DNA from: Hansschlegelia quercus
Lineage (GTDB): Bacteria; Pseudomonadota; Alphaproteobacteria; Rhizobiales; Methylopilaceae
Length of the DNA stretch: 64,000 nucleotides
Direction of reading: 5' to 3'
NCBI RefSeq assembly: GCF_004310425.1
Contig: NZ_SIUB01000005.1
Span: forward strand, 186,001-250,000
Part shown: one piece after another, positions 55,814 to 63,738 of the stretch
Numbering within the stretch: the first letter of the stretch is position 1
Layout of the letters: every line of letters begins with the position of its first letter
Position numbers and translations under genes: made by a program
The notes under the pieces: model-generated
Database searches by the model: none
What the model was told of the DNA's origin: nothing
What the model saw: the letters and a program-made list of their open reading frames with translations, nothing else

Positions 55814-56617
55814 TTAAAGCCGAAATTCTTCCCCAAGGTAAAGACGGCGAACGTCCGGGCTGTCGACGATCTCCTCCGGGGCGCCCTCCATCAGCACGCC
55901 GCCGCCGTGGATGATGTAGGCACGGTCGATCAAGCCGAGCGTTTCGCGGACATTGTGGTCGGTGATCAGCACGCCGATGCCGCGATTGGTGAGATGGCGG
56001 ACCAGCGACTGGATGTCGCCGACGGCGATCGGGTCGATGCCGGCGAAGGGCTCGTCGAGCAGCATGAAGGCGGGCCGGCTCGCAAGCGCGCGAGCGATCT
56101 CGGCGCGCCGCCGCTCGCCGCCGGACAGCGCGATGGCGGGGGACTTACGGATGCCCCCGAGGCCGAATTCGTCGAGCAGGGCGTCAAGATCGTGCGTCCG
56201 GCGCGTACGGTCGGGCTCGACGACCTCGAGCACGGCGCGGATGTTGTCCTCGACCGTCATGCCGCGGAAGATCGACGCTTCCTGCGGCAGATAGCCGACG
56301 CCGAGCCGCGCGCGCTTGTGCATCGGCAGCCGCGTCACGTCCGCGCCGTCGAGCTCGATCCGGCCACGGTCTGCCGGCACGAGGCCGGTGATCATGTAGA
56401 ACACAGTCGTCTTGCCGGCGCCGTTCGGCCCGAGAAGCCCGACGGCCTCGCCGCGCTTCACGGTCAGGCTGACGTCCTTCACGACGGAGCGCGCGCCGTA
56501 GCTCTTCGCGAGGTTGCGCGCGACAAGCGACCCTCCCGCATCGGCGCCGGCGAAGGCGAAATCGTGCGCGGCTTCAGGCCTCGCGCCGCGGCCGGCGCGT
56601 CGGATCAGGTTTTTCAC
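55814..56617 (-). CDS. lptB: Lipopolysaccharide export ATP-binding protein LptB
   Basis: Energises extraction of LPS from the inner membrane with LptFG. The 267-residue ATPase has Walker A GPNGAGKTT, Q-loop GYLPQEASIFRGMTVEDN (an LptB trademark), signature LSGGERRRAEIARAL, Walker B FMLLDEPFAGIDP and switch His in ITDHNVRETL. A 28-residue N-terminal extension precedes the ABC domain. It lies 25 bases downstream of lptA and 131 bases upstream of rpoN. Confidence 0.96.
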   Translation of the reverse strand: MKNLIRRAGRGARPEAAHDFAFAGADAGGSLVARNLAKSYGARSVVKDVSLTVKRGEAVGLLGPNGAGKTTVFYMITGLVPADRGRIELDGADVTRLPMHKRARLGVGYLPQEASIFRGMTVEDNIRAVLEVVEPDRTRRTHDLDALLDEFGLGGIRKSPAIALSGGERRRAEIARALASRPAFMLLDEPFAGIDPIAVGDIQSLVRHLTNRGIGVLITDHNVRETLGLIDRAYIIHGGGVLMEGAPEEIVDSPDVRRLYLGEEFRL

Positions 56618-56642
56618 GCGTCTACGCCCGGGACGGAGAGGT

Positions 56643-57248
56643 TCAGCGGGCGTTCGCCTGCTGGCGGGGCTTGAAGATGCCCTGGACGCGGCCGGCCGCC
56701 CCGCTCTCGACGCGCGAGGTCTGCGTGGTCAGGTCGACATGCAGTCGGTCGCCGCGGATCACATTGTCGTTCTGGCTGACGACCACGCCGCCGAACAGCT
56801 CCGCGGTGTTCGCCTGCGTGTCGAACACGCCGCGCTGCCCGGTCGCTTTCTGGTCGTTCTGGGTCACGACGACGTCGCCCTCGGCCTCCATGCGCTTGAT
56901 CTCGCGGCCACTCTCGGGGGTCGCAGCAGCGCCCGGCGCTTTGGTTTCGCCCTGCTTCACCGGCGCCGCGGCGGCCGGCCGATCCGACTTGTTGTAGTAG
57001 TAGATCGTCAGCTTGCGGCTCTTCAGCGTCGACACGCCCTGCGTCATCAGGACGTTGCCCGTGAAGATCGCGGCCTGCTGCTGGTCGCGCACCTCGAGAT
57101 TGTCGGCCTCGATGTTGGTCGGCTCGTCCGAGCGGGTCGAGAACCCTGAAAAGGCCGACGTCACAGACGTCTGCGGCTGCTGTTTCTGTTGGGCGGAGGC
57201 TGGGGCGGCGAACGCCAGCACGGCCAGAACGGCGATCGTCACTCTCAT
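56643..57248 (-). CDS. lptA: LPS transport periplasmic protein LptA
   Basis: Periplasmic bridge that carries LPS to the outer membrane. The 201-residue protein has a signal peptide (RVTIAVLAVLAFAAPASAQQ) and an OstA-type beta-jellyroll: EPTNIEADNLEVRDQQQAAI, FTGNVLMTQGVSTLKSRKL, ARDIKRM-like KRMEAEGDVVVTQNDQKATG and VSQNDNVIRGDRLHVDL. A Pro/Ala-rich insert occurs around residue 95. The ATG at 57248 begins the signal peptide. The usual upstream neighbour lptC is not found. Confidence 0.93.
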   Translation of the reverse strand: MRVTIAVLAVLAFAAPASAQQKQQPQTSVTSAFSGFSTRSDEPTNIEADNLEVRDQQQAAIFTGNVLMTQGVSTLKSRKLTIYYYNKSDRPAAAAPVKQGETKAPGAAATPESGREIKRMEAEGDVVVTQNDQKATGQRGVFDTQANTAELFGGVVVSQNDNVIRGDRLHVDLTTQTSRVESGAAGRVQGIFKPRQQANAR

Positions 57249-57419
57249 CGGCGCCTCCCTCGGGCGGAAGTCTTCTCGTCCGGCCAACCCGCCACCACGA
57301 AAACGGATGACGCCGGCCCGGCGATCAAGAAGCGCCGGCGGCCGCCTGCAAGCTAAGCATTCTCGCAACCGTCGCAAAGGGGATCGACCCCCCGTGTTCT
57401 TCATGAAGGTGAAGACGGC

Positions 57420-58034
57420 TCAGGCGTGGGCGAAAATGTCGTTGTCCGCCCAGCCCGCGAGATCGAGCGCGGCGCGGACCGGCACGAAGGCGAAGCAGGC
57501 GTCGGCGAAGGCGGAGCGGCCCTCGCGCGCCAGCATCGCGTCGAGCTTCGCCTTCATGGCGTGGAGGTAGAGCACGTCGCTCGAGGCGTAAGCGAGCTGG
57601 GCCTCGGAGAGCTCGTCCGCGCCCCAGTCGGAGGATTGCTGCTGCTTGGAGACCTCGACGCCGAGCAACTCGCGCGCGAGCTCCTTCAGGCCGTGCCGGT
57701 CGGTGTAGGTGCGCACCAGCTTGGAGGCGATCTTGGTGCAGTAGACCGGCTCGGTCATCACGCCGAAGGCCTTGTAGAGGGCGGCGACGTCGAAGCGGGC
57801 GAAGTGGAACAGCTTCAGCACCGAACGGTCGCGCAGCACCTTTTCGAGATTCGGCGCGCGGGTCTGCCCGAGCTCGATCTTCACGAGGTCGGCCGAGCCG
57901 TCGCCGGTCGAGATCTGCACGAGGCACAGACGATCGCGCTGCGGATTGAGGCCGAGCGTCTCGGTGTCGATCGCAACCGATGCTCCTGACTCGAAATCGT
58001 CGGGGAGATCGCCGCGGTGAAGCCGGATGGTCAA
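57420..58034 (-). CDS. Ribonuclease D-type 3'-5' exonuclease
   Basis: A DEDD-family exonuclease of 204 residues. Exo I is VAIDTETLGLNP (first Asp and Glu), Exo II is KLFHFARFDVAALYKAFG (Asp), and Exo III is YASSDVLYLHAMKAKLD (Tyr and Asp). It has only the nuclease domain and lacks the HRDC domains of E. coli RNase D; this short form is the common alphaproteobacterial version and likely trims tRNA or other small RNA ends. It is separated from lptA by 171 bases, the place where lptC would be expected. Confidence 0.92.
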   Translation of the reverse strand: MTIRLHRGDLPDDFESGASVAIDTETLGLNPQRDRLCLVQISTGDGSADLVKIELGQTRAPNLEKVLRDRSVLKLFHFARFDVAALYKAFGVMTEPVYCTKIASKLVRTYTDRHGLKELARELLGVEVSKQQQSSDWGADELSEAQLAYASSDVLYLHAMKAKLDAMLAREGRSAFADACFAFVPVRAALDLAGWADNDIFAHA

Positions 58035-58135
58035 AACGCGCCTCGATTGCGTCGGAGGGAGCAGGCCGGGAGAAAAAGGCCCTAGAAAGCGATCGGGGCT
58101 CCGCGAGGATCACTCACGAAGCCCCGGCGCATAGA

Positions 58136-58220
58136 TGGTGCCCAGGAGAGGACTCGAACCTCCACGGTGTTACCCACACGGACCTGAACCGTGCGCGTCT
58201 ACCAGTTCCGCCACCTGGGC
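58136..58220 (-). tRNA. tRNA-Leu (anticodon CAG)
   Basis: On the minus strand the sequence folds into a class II tRNA: acceptor arms GCCCAGG and CCTGGGC, an anticodon stem CACGG/CCGTG with loop TTCAGGT (anticodon CAG, reading CUG), a long variable arm, a T-arm with TTCGAGT and an encoded CCA (TGG at 58136-58138 on the plus strand). It stands alone between the RNase D gene and the NDUFA9-like gene. Confidence 0.97.
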
Positions 58221-58342
58221 TCGCCGCGGGTCTTATGGGTGGGGGCGCCCCCTGTCAATGGCGGGTTGAGCGCTTTACCCTCGCGTCCATCCGCCTTACG
58301 TCTGGCGCTGAAGTCTTCAAGCGCATCAATGGAGCGCACGGC

Positions 58343-59338
58343 ATGGCGGTCGCCACGGGAACGCGTCCGGTCGGAAACAGGCTCGTCACGGTGTTCGGCG
58401 GCTCCGGCTTCATCGGCCGGCATGTCGTGCGAGCGCTCGCACGCGACGGCTGGCGCGTGCGGATCGCGGTGCGCAACCCGTCGCTTGCCGGCCATCTCCA
58501 GCCGCTCGGCGGCGTCGGCCAGATCGTCGCGACGCAGGCCAATCTGCGATTTCCGGAATCCGTCATGCAAGCCGCGACGGGCTCCGACGCCGTCGTGAAC
58601 CTCGTCGGCATCCTCGCCGAAAGCGGCAAGCAGCGCTTTGACGCGCTTCAGGCCGAAGGGCCCCGACTGGTTGCGGAGGCAGCTAGAGCGGCGGGCGCGC
58701 AAACCTTCGTGCAGATGTCGGCGATCGGCGCGGACCGCGCGAGCAAAGGCCGCTACGGGCAGAGCAAGGCCGCCGGCGAAGAGGGCGTGCTGTCTGTCTA
58801 TCCGGACGCGATCATCCTGCGGCCATCGGTCGTGTTCGGCCCCGAGGATTCCTTCTTCAACCGCTTCGCCGCCATGGCGCGGATCTCGCCCGTGCTGCCG
58901 CTGATCGGAGGCGGTCAGACCAAGTTCCAGCCGGTCTTCGTCGGCGACGTGGCGCAGGTCGTCGCCAAGGCGCTTTCGGGCGGATTGGCGGGCGGCCCCG
59001 CTGCTTACGAGCTCGGCGGGCCGGAGGTCATGACCTTCGAGGAGATCCTGCGCTACATCCTGAAGGTGACCGGCCGCAGGCGTCCGCTCGTCTCCCTGCC
59101 CTTCTCCGCCGCGCGCCTCCAGGCGCGGGCGCTGCAGCTGCTGCCGAACGCGCCGCTCACCGTCGACCAGGTCGCGATGCTCGAGACCGACAACGTCGTG
59201 TCGCGCGAGGCGTCCGTCGCCGGCCGCACGCTCGAAGGGCTGGGGGTCACGCCCACGCCGGTCGACTCCGTCGCGCCGACCTATCTCGTGCGCTTCCGCA
59301 AGTCGGGCCAGTTCGAGAAGATCGCCCATCAGGCCTGA
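58343..59338 (+). CDS. Complex I NDUFA9 subunit-like NAD(P)-binding protein
   Basis: An atypical extended SDR of 331 residues related to the NDUFA9 accessory subunit of complex I. Seen are VTVFGGSGFIGRHVVRALAR (Rossmann), AVNLVGILAESGKQRFDALQ-type text (here VVNLVGILAESGKQRFDAL), VQMSAIGADRASKGRYGQSK and LRPSVVFGPEDSFFNRFAAM, which are diagnostic for the subgroup. It may assist NADH dehydrogenase or quinone work. The ATG at 58343 begins 14 residues before the Rossmann motif. Confidence 0.9.
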   Translation: MAVATGTRPVGNRLVTVFGGSGFIGRHVVRALARDGWRVRIAVRNPSLAGHLQPLGGVGQIVATQANLRFPESVMQAATGSDAVVNLVGILAESGKQRFDALQAEGPRLVAEAARAAGAQTFVQMSAIGADRASKGRYGQSKAAGEEGVLSVYPDAIILRPSVVFGPEDSFFNRFAAMARISPVLPLIGGGQTKFQPVFVGDVAQVVAKALSGGLAGGPAAYELGGPEVMTFEEILRYILKVTGRRRPLVSLPFSAARLQARALQLLPNAPLTVDQVAMLETDNVVSREASVAGRTLEGLGVTPTPVDSVAPTYLVRFRKSGQFEKIAHQA

Positions 59339-59413
59339 CGCGTCGCTGTTTGCCTTCCCCCCTGCGAAGGCGGTATCGCAGACGCCGCTGCGACGAACAG
59401 GGCCTGACCAGAC

Positions 59414-60160
59414 GTGAAAGCCATCATCCTGAGCGCTGGCCAAGGCCGGCGCTTGCTGCCGCTCACCGCTGAAAACCCGAAGTGCCTTGTCCAGTTCTCG
59501 GGCCGCTCGCTGCTCGAATGGCAGGTGCGGTCGCTGAGCGCCGCGGGGGTCGACGACATCACCGTCGTCACCGGCTTCGAGGCCGCCAAGGTCGAGGCGG
59601 TGATCGAGGCGATCGACACGCCCGGCGTCGCGGTGCGCGCGACCCACAATCCGTTCTTCGAGCTCGCCGACAATCTCGCGAGCTGCTGGATCGCGCGTCA
59701 TGAGATGCGCTCGTCCTTTCTGATCCTCAACGGCGACACGCTGATCGAGCCGGAGATCGCCCGCCGCGTGCTGGCCGATCCGCCGGTCGCGCCGATCACC
59801 GTCACGATCGACCGCAAGGACGAATACGACACCGACGACATGAAGGTGCGCACGCAGGGCGACCGCCTGCTCGCGATCGGCAAGACGCTGCCGAACGACC
59901 TCGTCACCGGCGAGTCGATCGGCTTCCTGCGCTTCACGGACGAGGGCGGCCGCGCCTTCGTCGGCGAGATCGAGCGGCTGATGCGATCGGAAGAGGGCCT
60001 CAAGCGCTGGTATCTCTCGGCGATCGACGGCATCGCCCGCTACCAGAGCAATGTCGGCGTGCGCTCGATCGAGGGACTCGAATGGAGCGAGCTCGATTTT
60101 CCGGCCGATCTCGAGCGCGGGATCGAGATGACGGCGGGCTGGGTCGGCCGGGGCCTCTAG
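59414..60160 (+). CDS. Sugar/choline-phosphate nucleotidyltransferase family protein
   Basis: A 248-residue NTP transferase. The N-terminal nucleotide motif is AIILSAGQGRRLLPLTAENP with KCLV, the metal-binding Asp is in FLILNGDTLIEPEIA, and the second metal region is WSELDFPADL near the end. The wording NPFFELADNLASCWIAR resembles LicC-type phosphocholine cytidylyltransferases more than glucose-1-phosphate enzymes, but substrate is not proven. The start is a GTG at 59414. It converges on the S24-type regulator with a one-base gap. Confidence 0.85.
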   Translation: MKAIILSAGQGRRLLPLTAENPKCLVQFSGRSLLEWQVRSLSAAGVDDITVVTGFEAAKVEAVIEAIDTPGVAVRATHNPFFELADNLASCWIARHEMRSSFLILNGDTLIEPEIARRVLADPPVAPITVTIDRKDEYDTDDMKVRTQGDRLLAIGKTLPNDLVTGESIGFLRFTDEGGRAFVGEIERLMRSEEGLKRWYLSAIDGIARYQSNVGVRSIEGLEWSELDFPADLERGIEMTAGWVGRGL

Positions 60161-60161
60161 G

Positions 60162-60791
60162 CTACTGGCTCGCCCAGACGATCCGCGCGATCCAGTCGAT
60201 CTCCTTCGCCGCGAAGGTGCGGTCGGCGTGCTCGCGGTTGAGCGAGCGGAGTTCGACCTGCTTCGCCGTCTGGCGCGCGAGCTCCTTCGCCATGACCTCG
60301 CCGTCCGTCGTCTTGACGATCACGCGGTCGCCGCGTCGGACCGCCGCTCCCGGCTGGACCAGCACCACATCGCCGTCGCGGAAGACGGGGGCCATCGAGT
60401 CGCCGGAGATCTCCAGCGCGTACATCTGGCCGTCGGCCTGCGGAAAGCCGATCTCGTCCCAGCCCTGGCCGATCGGAAACCCGGCATCGTCGAAGAAGCC
60501 GCCTGCGCCGGCCTGCGCGAGGCCGAGCAGCGGCACGTTGCGCGATGGGGCGCGTGACGAACCCTCCGTTAGCAGGCCCATGAAATTGTCGAGATTGGTC
60601 GCGGTCGCGTCGAGCGCCTTGGCGATCGACTCCGTCGAGGGCCAACGAGGGCGCCCGTCCACGGCGATCCGCTTGGAGCGGTTGAAGGTCGTGGGATCAA
60701 GCCCCGACTTCTTCGCAAGACCGGACGCCGACAAGCCGTTCTTCGCAGCCAGCGCGTCGATCGCCGCCCAGATCTGACCATGGCCGAGCAT
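60162..60791 (-). CDS. S24/LexA-like HTH transcriptional regulator
   Basis: A CI/LexA-type repressor of 209 residues. The N-terminal helix-turn-helix is LSASGLAKKSGLDPTTFNRS, followed by a hinge and a C-terminal S24 peptidase-like domain: GDSMAPVFRDGDVVLVQPG with the Ser nucleophile, and RRGDRVIVKTTDGEVMAKEL with the Lys. Self-cleavage or dimerisation control is expected from the family. No phage genes are near, so it is probably a resident stress regulator. A symmetric site in the upstream region may be its operator. Confidence 0.88.
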   Translation of the reverse strand: MLGHGQIWAAIDALAAKNGLSASGLAKKSGLDPTTFNRSKRIAVDGRPRWPSTESIAKALDATATNLDNFMGLLTEGSSRAPSRNVPLLGLAQAGAGGFFDDAGFPIGQGWDEIGFPQADGQMYALEISGDSMAPVFRDGDVVLVQPGAAVRRGDRVIVKTTDGEVMAKELARQTAKQVELRSLNREHADRTFAAKEIDWIARIVWASQ

Positions 60792-60843
60792 AGGTCTCCG
60801 CCCTTTGTCCTCGCCGCGCTGTTTATGAGCGCGGTCGCTTTTT

Positions 60844-60857
60844 AGGAATTAGTACCT
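60844..60857. promoter_or_regulatory. Possible operator of the S24-type regulator
   Basis: An imperfect palindrome, AGGAATT followed by AGTACCT (five of seven positions symmetric), stands 53 bases upstream of the regulator start in an AT-richer patch. The location fits autoregulation. The gap 60792-60998 contains no gene. Confidence 0.28.
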
Positions 60858-60998
60858 TTGAACGGGCTTGTCCACTGCAAGCGCTTCCTCCGACTCTTGC
60901 CGGCTGCGGCGCCCGGTTCTACTGGTCAGGCCGCAATGCCTGAAACGCCGTCCGGGCGGCTGAGTTCCTGAGCCGGACCAGATGAGCCGAGGCCGAAG

Positions 60999-61358
60999 CT
61001 GACCGCGCCGATCCCCTCCGAAACGATCTACAAGATCACGCCCGAAGCGCCCTGGCGCGAGGCGGAGGCGGCGGGCGTGTTCGCCGGAGCGCCGGTCGAT
61101 CTCGCGGACGGATACATCCACTTCTCGACCGCCTCCCAGGCGCGCGAGACCGCAGCGAAACACTTCGCGGGCCAAGATGACCTGCTGCTCGTCGCAATCG
61201 ACGCGGCAGCGCTGGGGACCGCTCTGAAGTGGGAGCCGTCGCGCGGCGGCGCGCTGTTCCCGCATCTTTACGGCCCGCTGCCGCTCTCCGCAGTCCGCTC
61301 GGTCTCGCCTTTGCCGCTCGCCCCCGATGGCGCGCATGTGTTTCCGGAGATGGCGTGA
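60999..61358 (+). CDS. DUF952 family protein, probably with a non-standard start
   Basis: A small protein of about 119 residues and unknown function. The DUF952 pattern begins TIYKITPEAPWREAEAAGVF, followed by GAPVDLADGYIHFSTASQ and WEPSRGGALFPHLYGPL. No ATG, GTG or TTG exists in frame before the conserved N-terminal motif; the first standard start is a GTG at 61077, inside the domain. A CTG at 60999 has GAGG just upstream and would give a normal-length N-terminus, so it is proposed here. The stop overlaps the pyrD start by four bases. Confidence 0.7.
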   Translation: MTAPIPSETIYKITPEAPWREAEAAGVFAGAPVDLADGYIHFSTASQARETAAKHFAGQDDLLLVAIDAAALGTALKWEPSRGGALFPHLYGPLPLSAVRSVSPLPLAPDGAHVFPEMA

Positions 61359-62452
61359 CCCTCATCTCCGCCCTCTGGCCGCTGATCCGCCCGGCCGTCC
61401 ATCTGCTGGACGCCGAGCGCGCCCATGAGAAGACGCTGTCGGTCCTCGCCCGTCTGCCTTTCCGAGCGCCGCCGGCTTTCGATCCGCGCCTGAGGGTGCG
61501 GGCCTTCGGGCTCGATTTCCCGAACCCGATCGGCCTCGCCGCGGGCTTCGACAAGGACGCCGTCGCCCCCGACGCAATGCTCGGCTTCGGGTTCGGCTTC
61601 GTCGAGATCGGCTCCGTCACGCCCCGTCGGCAGTCCGGCAATCCGAAGCCTCGCCTGTTTCGCCTGGCCGCGGACCGCGCGGTGGTGAACCGGCTGGGCT
61701 TCAACAATGAGGGCGCCGCGGCGGCCCTCGAACGCCTGAAGACCCGGCGCGGACGGCGGGGGCTCGTCGGCGTCAATGTCGGCGCGAACAAGGATTCCGC
61801 GGACCGCGCTGCGGACTACGTGACGGGCGTGAAGACCTTCGCGCAGGACGCGGCTTTCTTCACCGTCAACGTCTCCTCGCCCAACACGCCGGGCCTGCGC
61901 GACCTGCAGGCGCGCGCGGCTCTCGACGATCTCGTCGCGCGCGTGATCGCGGCCCGCGACGAGACCGCAGCACGGGGACCGCGCCGGCCGATCCTGCTCA
62001 AGATCGCACCCGACCTCGATCTCGCCGGGATCGAAGACGTGGTGTCGGTGGCGCGCGCGCGGGGGCTCGACGGCCTCGTGGTCTCGAACACCACCCTCGC
62101 CCGACCGGCGTCTCTTCGCGCCCCCCAGGCGACCGAGACTGGCGGCCTCTCCGGCGCGCCGCTTCTCAGGCGCGCGAACTGGGCGCTGGCCGAGGCCTAT
62201 CTGCGGATGGAGGGCGCCATGCCGCTCGTCGGCGTCGGGGGAGTCGGTTCGGGCGCCGACGCGCTGTCGAAAATCCGCGCCGGCGCAACGCTGATCGAGC
62301 TCTACACCGCGCTGGTCTATGAAGGCCCGGGCCTCGCCGCCCGCATCGCGCGCGAACTCACGGCCGCTCTCGACCGAGAGGGCGCAAAATCGCTCGAAGA
62401 CTTTGTCGGCCGCGACGCCGCGGCTGTCGCGGCGGCCGGGCCCGAGGTCTGA
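61355..62452 (+). CDS. pyrD: Quinone-dependent dihydroorotate dehydrogenase PyrD
   Basis: Class 2 enzyme that oxidises dihydroorotate to orotate in pyrimidine synthesis, using membrane quinone. The 365-residue protein has the amphipathic N-terminal helices of class 2 (LWPLIRPAVHLLDAERAHE), NPIGLAAGFDKDAVAPDAML, RLGFNNEGAAA, the catalytic Ser region FTVNVSSPNTPGLRDLQ and the FMN phosphate site LVGVGGVGSGADAL. Start: a GTG at 61355 overlapping the DUF952 stop (GTGA). Conserved neighbours DUF952 and pyrD are common in this order. Confidence 0.95.
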   Translation: MTLISALWPLIRPAVHLLDAERAHEKTLSVLARLPFRAPPAFDPRLRVRAFGLDFPNPIGLAAGFDKDAVAPDAMLGFGFGFVEIGSVTPRRQSGNPKPRLFRLAADRAVVNRLGFNNEGAAAALERLKTRRGRRGLVGVNVGANKDSADRAADYVTGVKTFAQDAAFFTVNVSSPNTPGLRDLQARAALDDLVARVIAARDETAARGPRRPILLKIAPDLDLAGIEDVVSVARARGLDGLVVSNTTLARPASLRAPQATETGGLSGAPLLRRANWALAEAYLRMEGAMPLVGVGGVGSGADALSKIRAGATLIELYTALVYEGPGLAARIARELTAALDREGAKSLEDFVGRDAAAVAAAGPEV

Positions 62453-62456
62453 AGCC

Positions 62457-63623
62457 TCAGCCGAGCCGGGCGAGCGAGAAGGGCGAGAAGTCGATCGGGC
62501 TTGCGCCCGTCGTCACCCGCGCCGCGACCGCGTGACCGATGCCGGCGGAATGCTTGAAGCCGTGGCCTGAGCAGGCCGAGACCACGAGGATCCGGTCGGC
62601 GGCCGGATGGTCGTCGATGATGAACGCGAAGTCCGGCGTCACCGTGTAGACGCAGGCCGCCGCCTTCACCGCGCGCGGCGAGACGCCCGCGAGACGCCCC
62701 TCCACATGCGTCCGGAACATCGCCGCCGATTCCTCAGGCCGAACCGTCCGTTCGACGGAATCCGCAGTGGTCTCCGCCTCATACTGCTCGGTCGCCACCT
62801 TGACGCGGCTGTCGCCGGGCAAGGGCGGGAAGCCGTAGAGATAGTCTGTGTCGCCGGTCCCATGCATCCACACAAAAACGGGCGACCGCTCGGAGAACGC
62901 TGCGTCAGGCTCCATCTCGAACCAGTGCAGGACCTGGCGCTTGACCGACAGCAGCCGGTCGAACGGGCTCCCGAGCAGCGGCCCGATCCATGCGCCGGCC
63001 GAGACGATGGCGCGCGACGCCCGCACGATCCCCGACGAGGTGACGACCTCCACGCCATCGCCGATTTGGGTGATGGAGGTGACGGTCTCGCCTGTCCTCA
63101 TCGTCGCGCCGTGCCGCTGCGCGATGGTCAGCGCCGCGGCGATGCAGCGCTCCGGCCGCACATAGCCGCCGCCGGGCTCGAAGCATCCGACAGTGTCGTC
63201 GTCGACCAGGAATTGCGGGAAGCGCCGGCGGATTTCGTCGGCCGCCAGCATCTCGTGCGGGATTGAGAACGCCTTTGCGGTGGCTGCGGTGGCGCGGACG
63301 AAATCCGGTTTGCCGTGATGCGAATTCGCGCCCTTCCCCATGATCAGCGCGCCACATTCGACGAGCAGGCTTTCGCCGGTCTCTTCCTCCAGCGCGCGCC
63401 ATATCTCATGCGACTTCATCACGAAGGGCGCGAGCGCCGCGCCCTCGCCCACCGCCTGCCGGGTGATGCGGGTCTCGCCATGGCTGGAGCCGAGATCGTG
63501 CGGCGGCGCGAACCGGTCGATCCCGACCGCCTTCACGCCGCGGCGCGCGAGCTCCGCCAGAGCGGCAGCCCCCATCGCACCCAGCCCGACGACTGCGACG
63601 TCGGCGTGAATGGGGTCTGCCAT
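62457..63623 (-). CDS. Sarcosine-oxidase/N-methyltryptophan-oxidase-like FAD enzyme
   Basis: A monomeric amine oxidase of the DAO superfamily, 388 residues. The FAD motif is VAVVGLGAMGAAALAELAR, followed by IDRFAPPHDLGSSHGETRIT, in which the conserved Ser-His-Gly-x-Thr-Arg is characteristic of MSOX/SolA. The covalent-FAD Cys is in KAAACVYTVTPD, and VVSACSGHGFKHSAGIG is the C-terminal motif. It oxidises N-methyl amino acids such as sarcosine or N-methyltryptophan; the exact substrate is open. The ATG at 63623 was chosen because the FAD motif follows directly. Confidence 0.92.
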   Translation of the reverse strand: MADPIHADVAVVGLGAMGAAALAELARRGVKAVGIDRFAPPHDLGSSHGETRITRQAVGEGAALAPFVMKSHEIWRALEEETGESLLVECGALIMGKGANSHHGKPDFVRATAATAKAFSIPHEMLAADEIRRRFPQFLVDDDTVGCFEPGGGYVRPERCIAAALTIAQRHGATMRTGETVTSITQIGDGVEVVTSSGIVRASRAIVSAGAWIGPLLGSPFDRLLSVKRQVLHWFEMEPDAAFSERSPVFVWMHGTGDTDYLYGFPPLPGDSRVKVATEQYEAETTADSVERTVRPEESAAMFRTHVEGRLAGVSPRAVKAAACVYTVTPDFAFIIDDHPAADRILVVSACSGHGFKHSAGIGHAVAARVTTGASPIDFSPFSLARLG

Positions 63624-63738
63624 GGATCGCGCTCCGCTCTCGTGAACGGCGCGAAACATTGGCCAGCGCGAACATCCTCGCAACAAGGAAGCTGCGGGAT
63701 AAGGAAAGCTTATTCAGACAATGCCGCGGGACGGCCGA

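Noticed and set aside
58136-58220. tRNA gene as an integration site for a genomic island
   Set aside because: No integrase, no direct repeat of the tRNA 3' end and ordinary housekeeping genes on both sides within the window.
60162-60791. Prophage remnant signalled by a CI-like repressor
   Set aside because: Neighbours are a nucleotidyltransferase, DUF952 and pyrD; no other phage-type gene or att repeat is visible.
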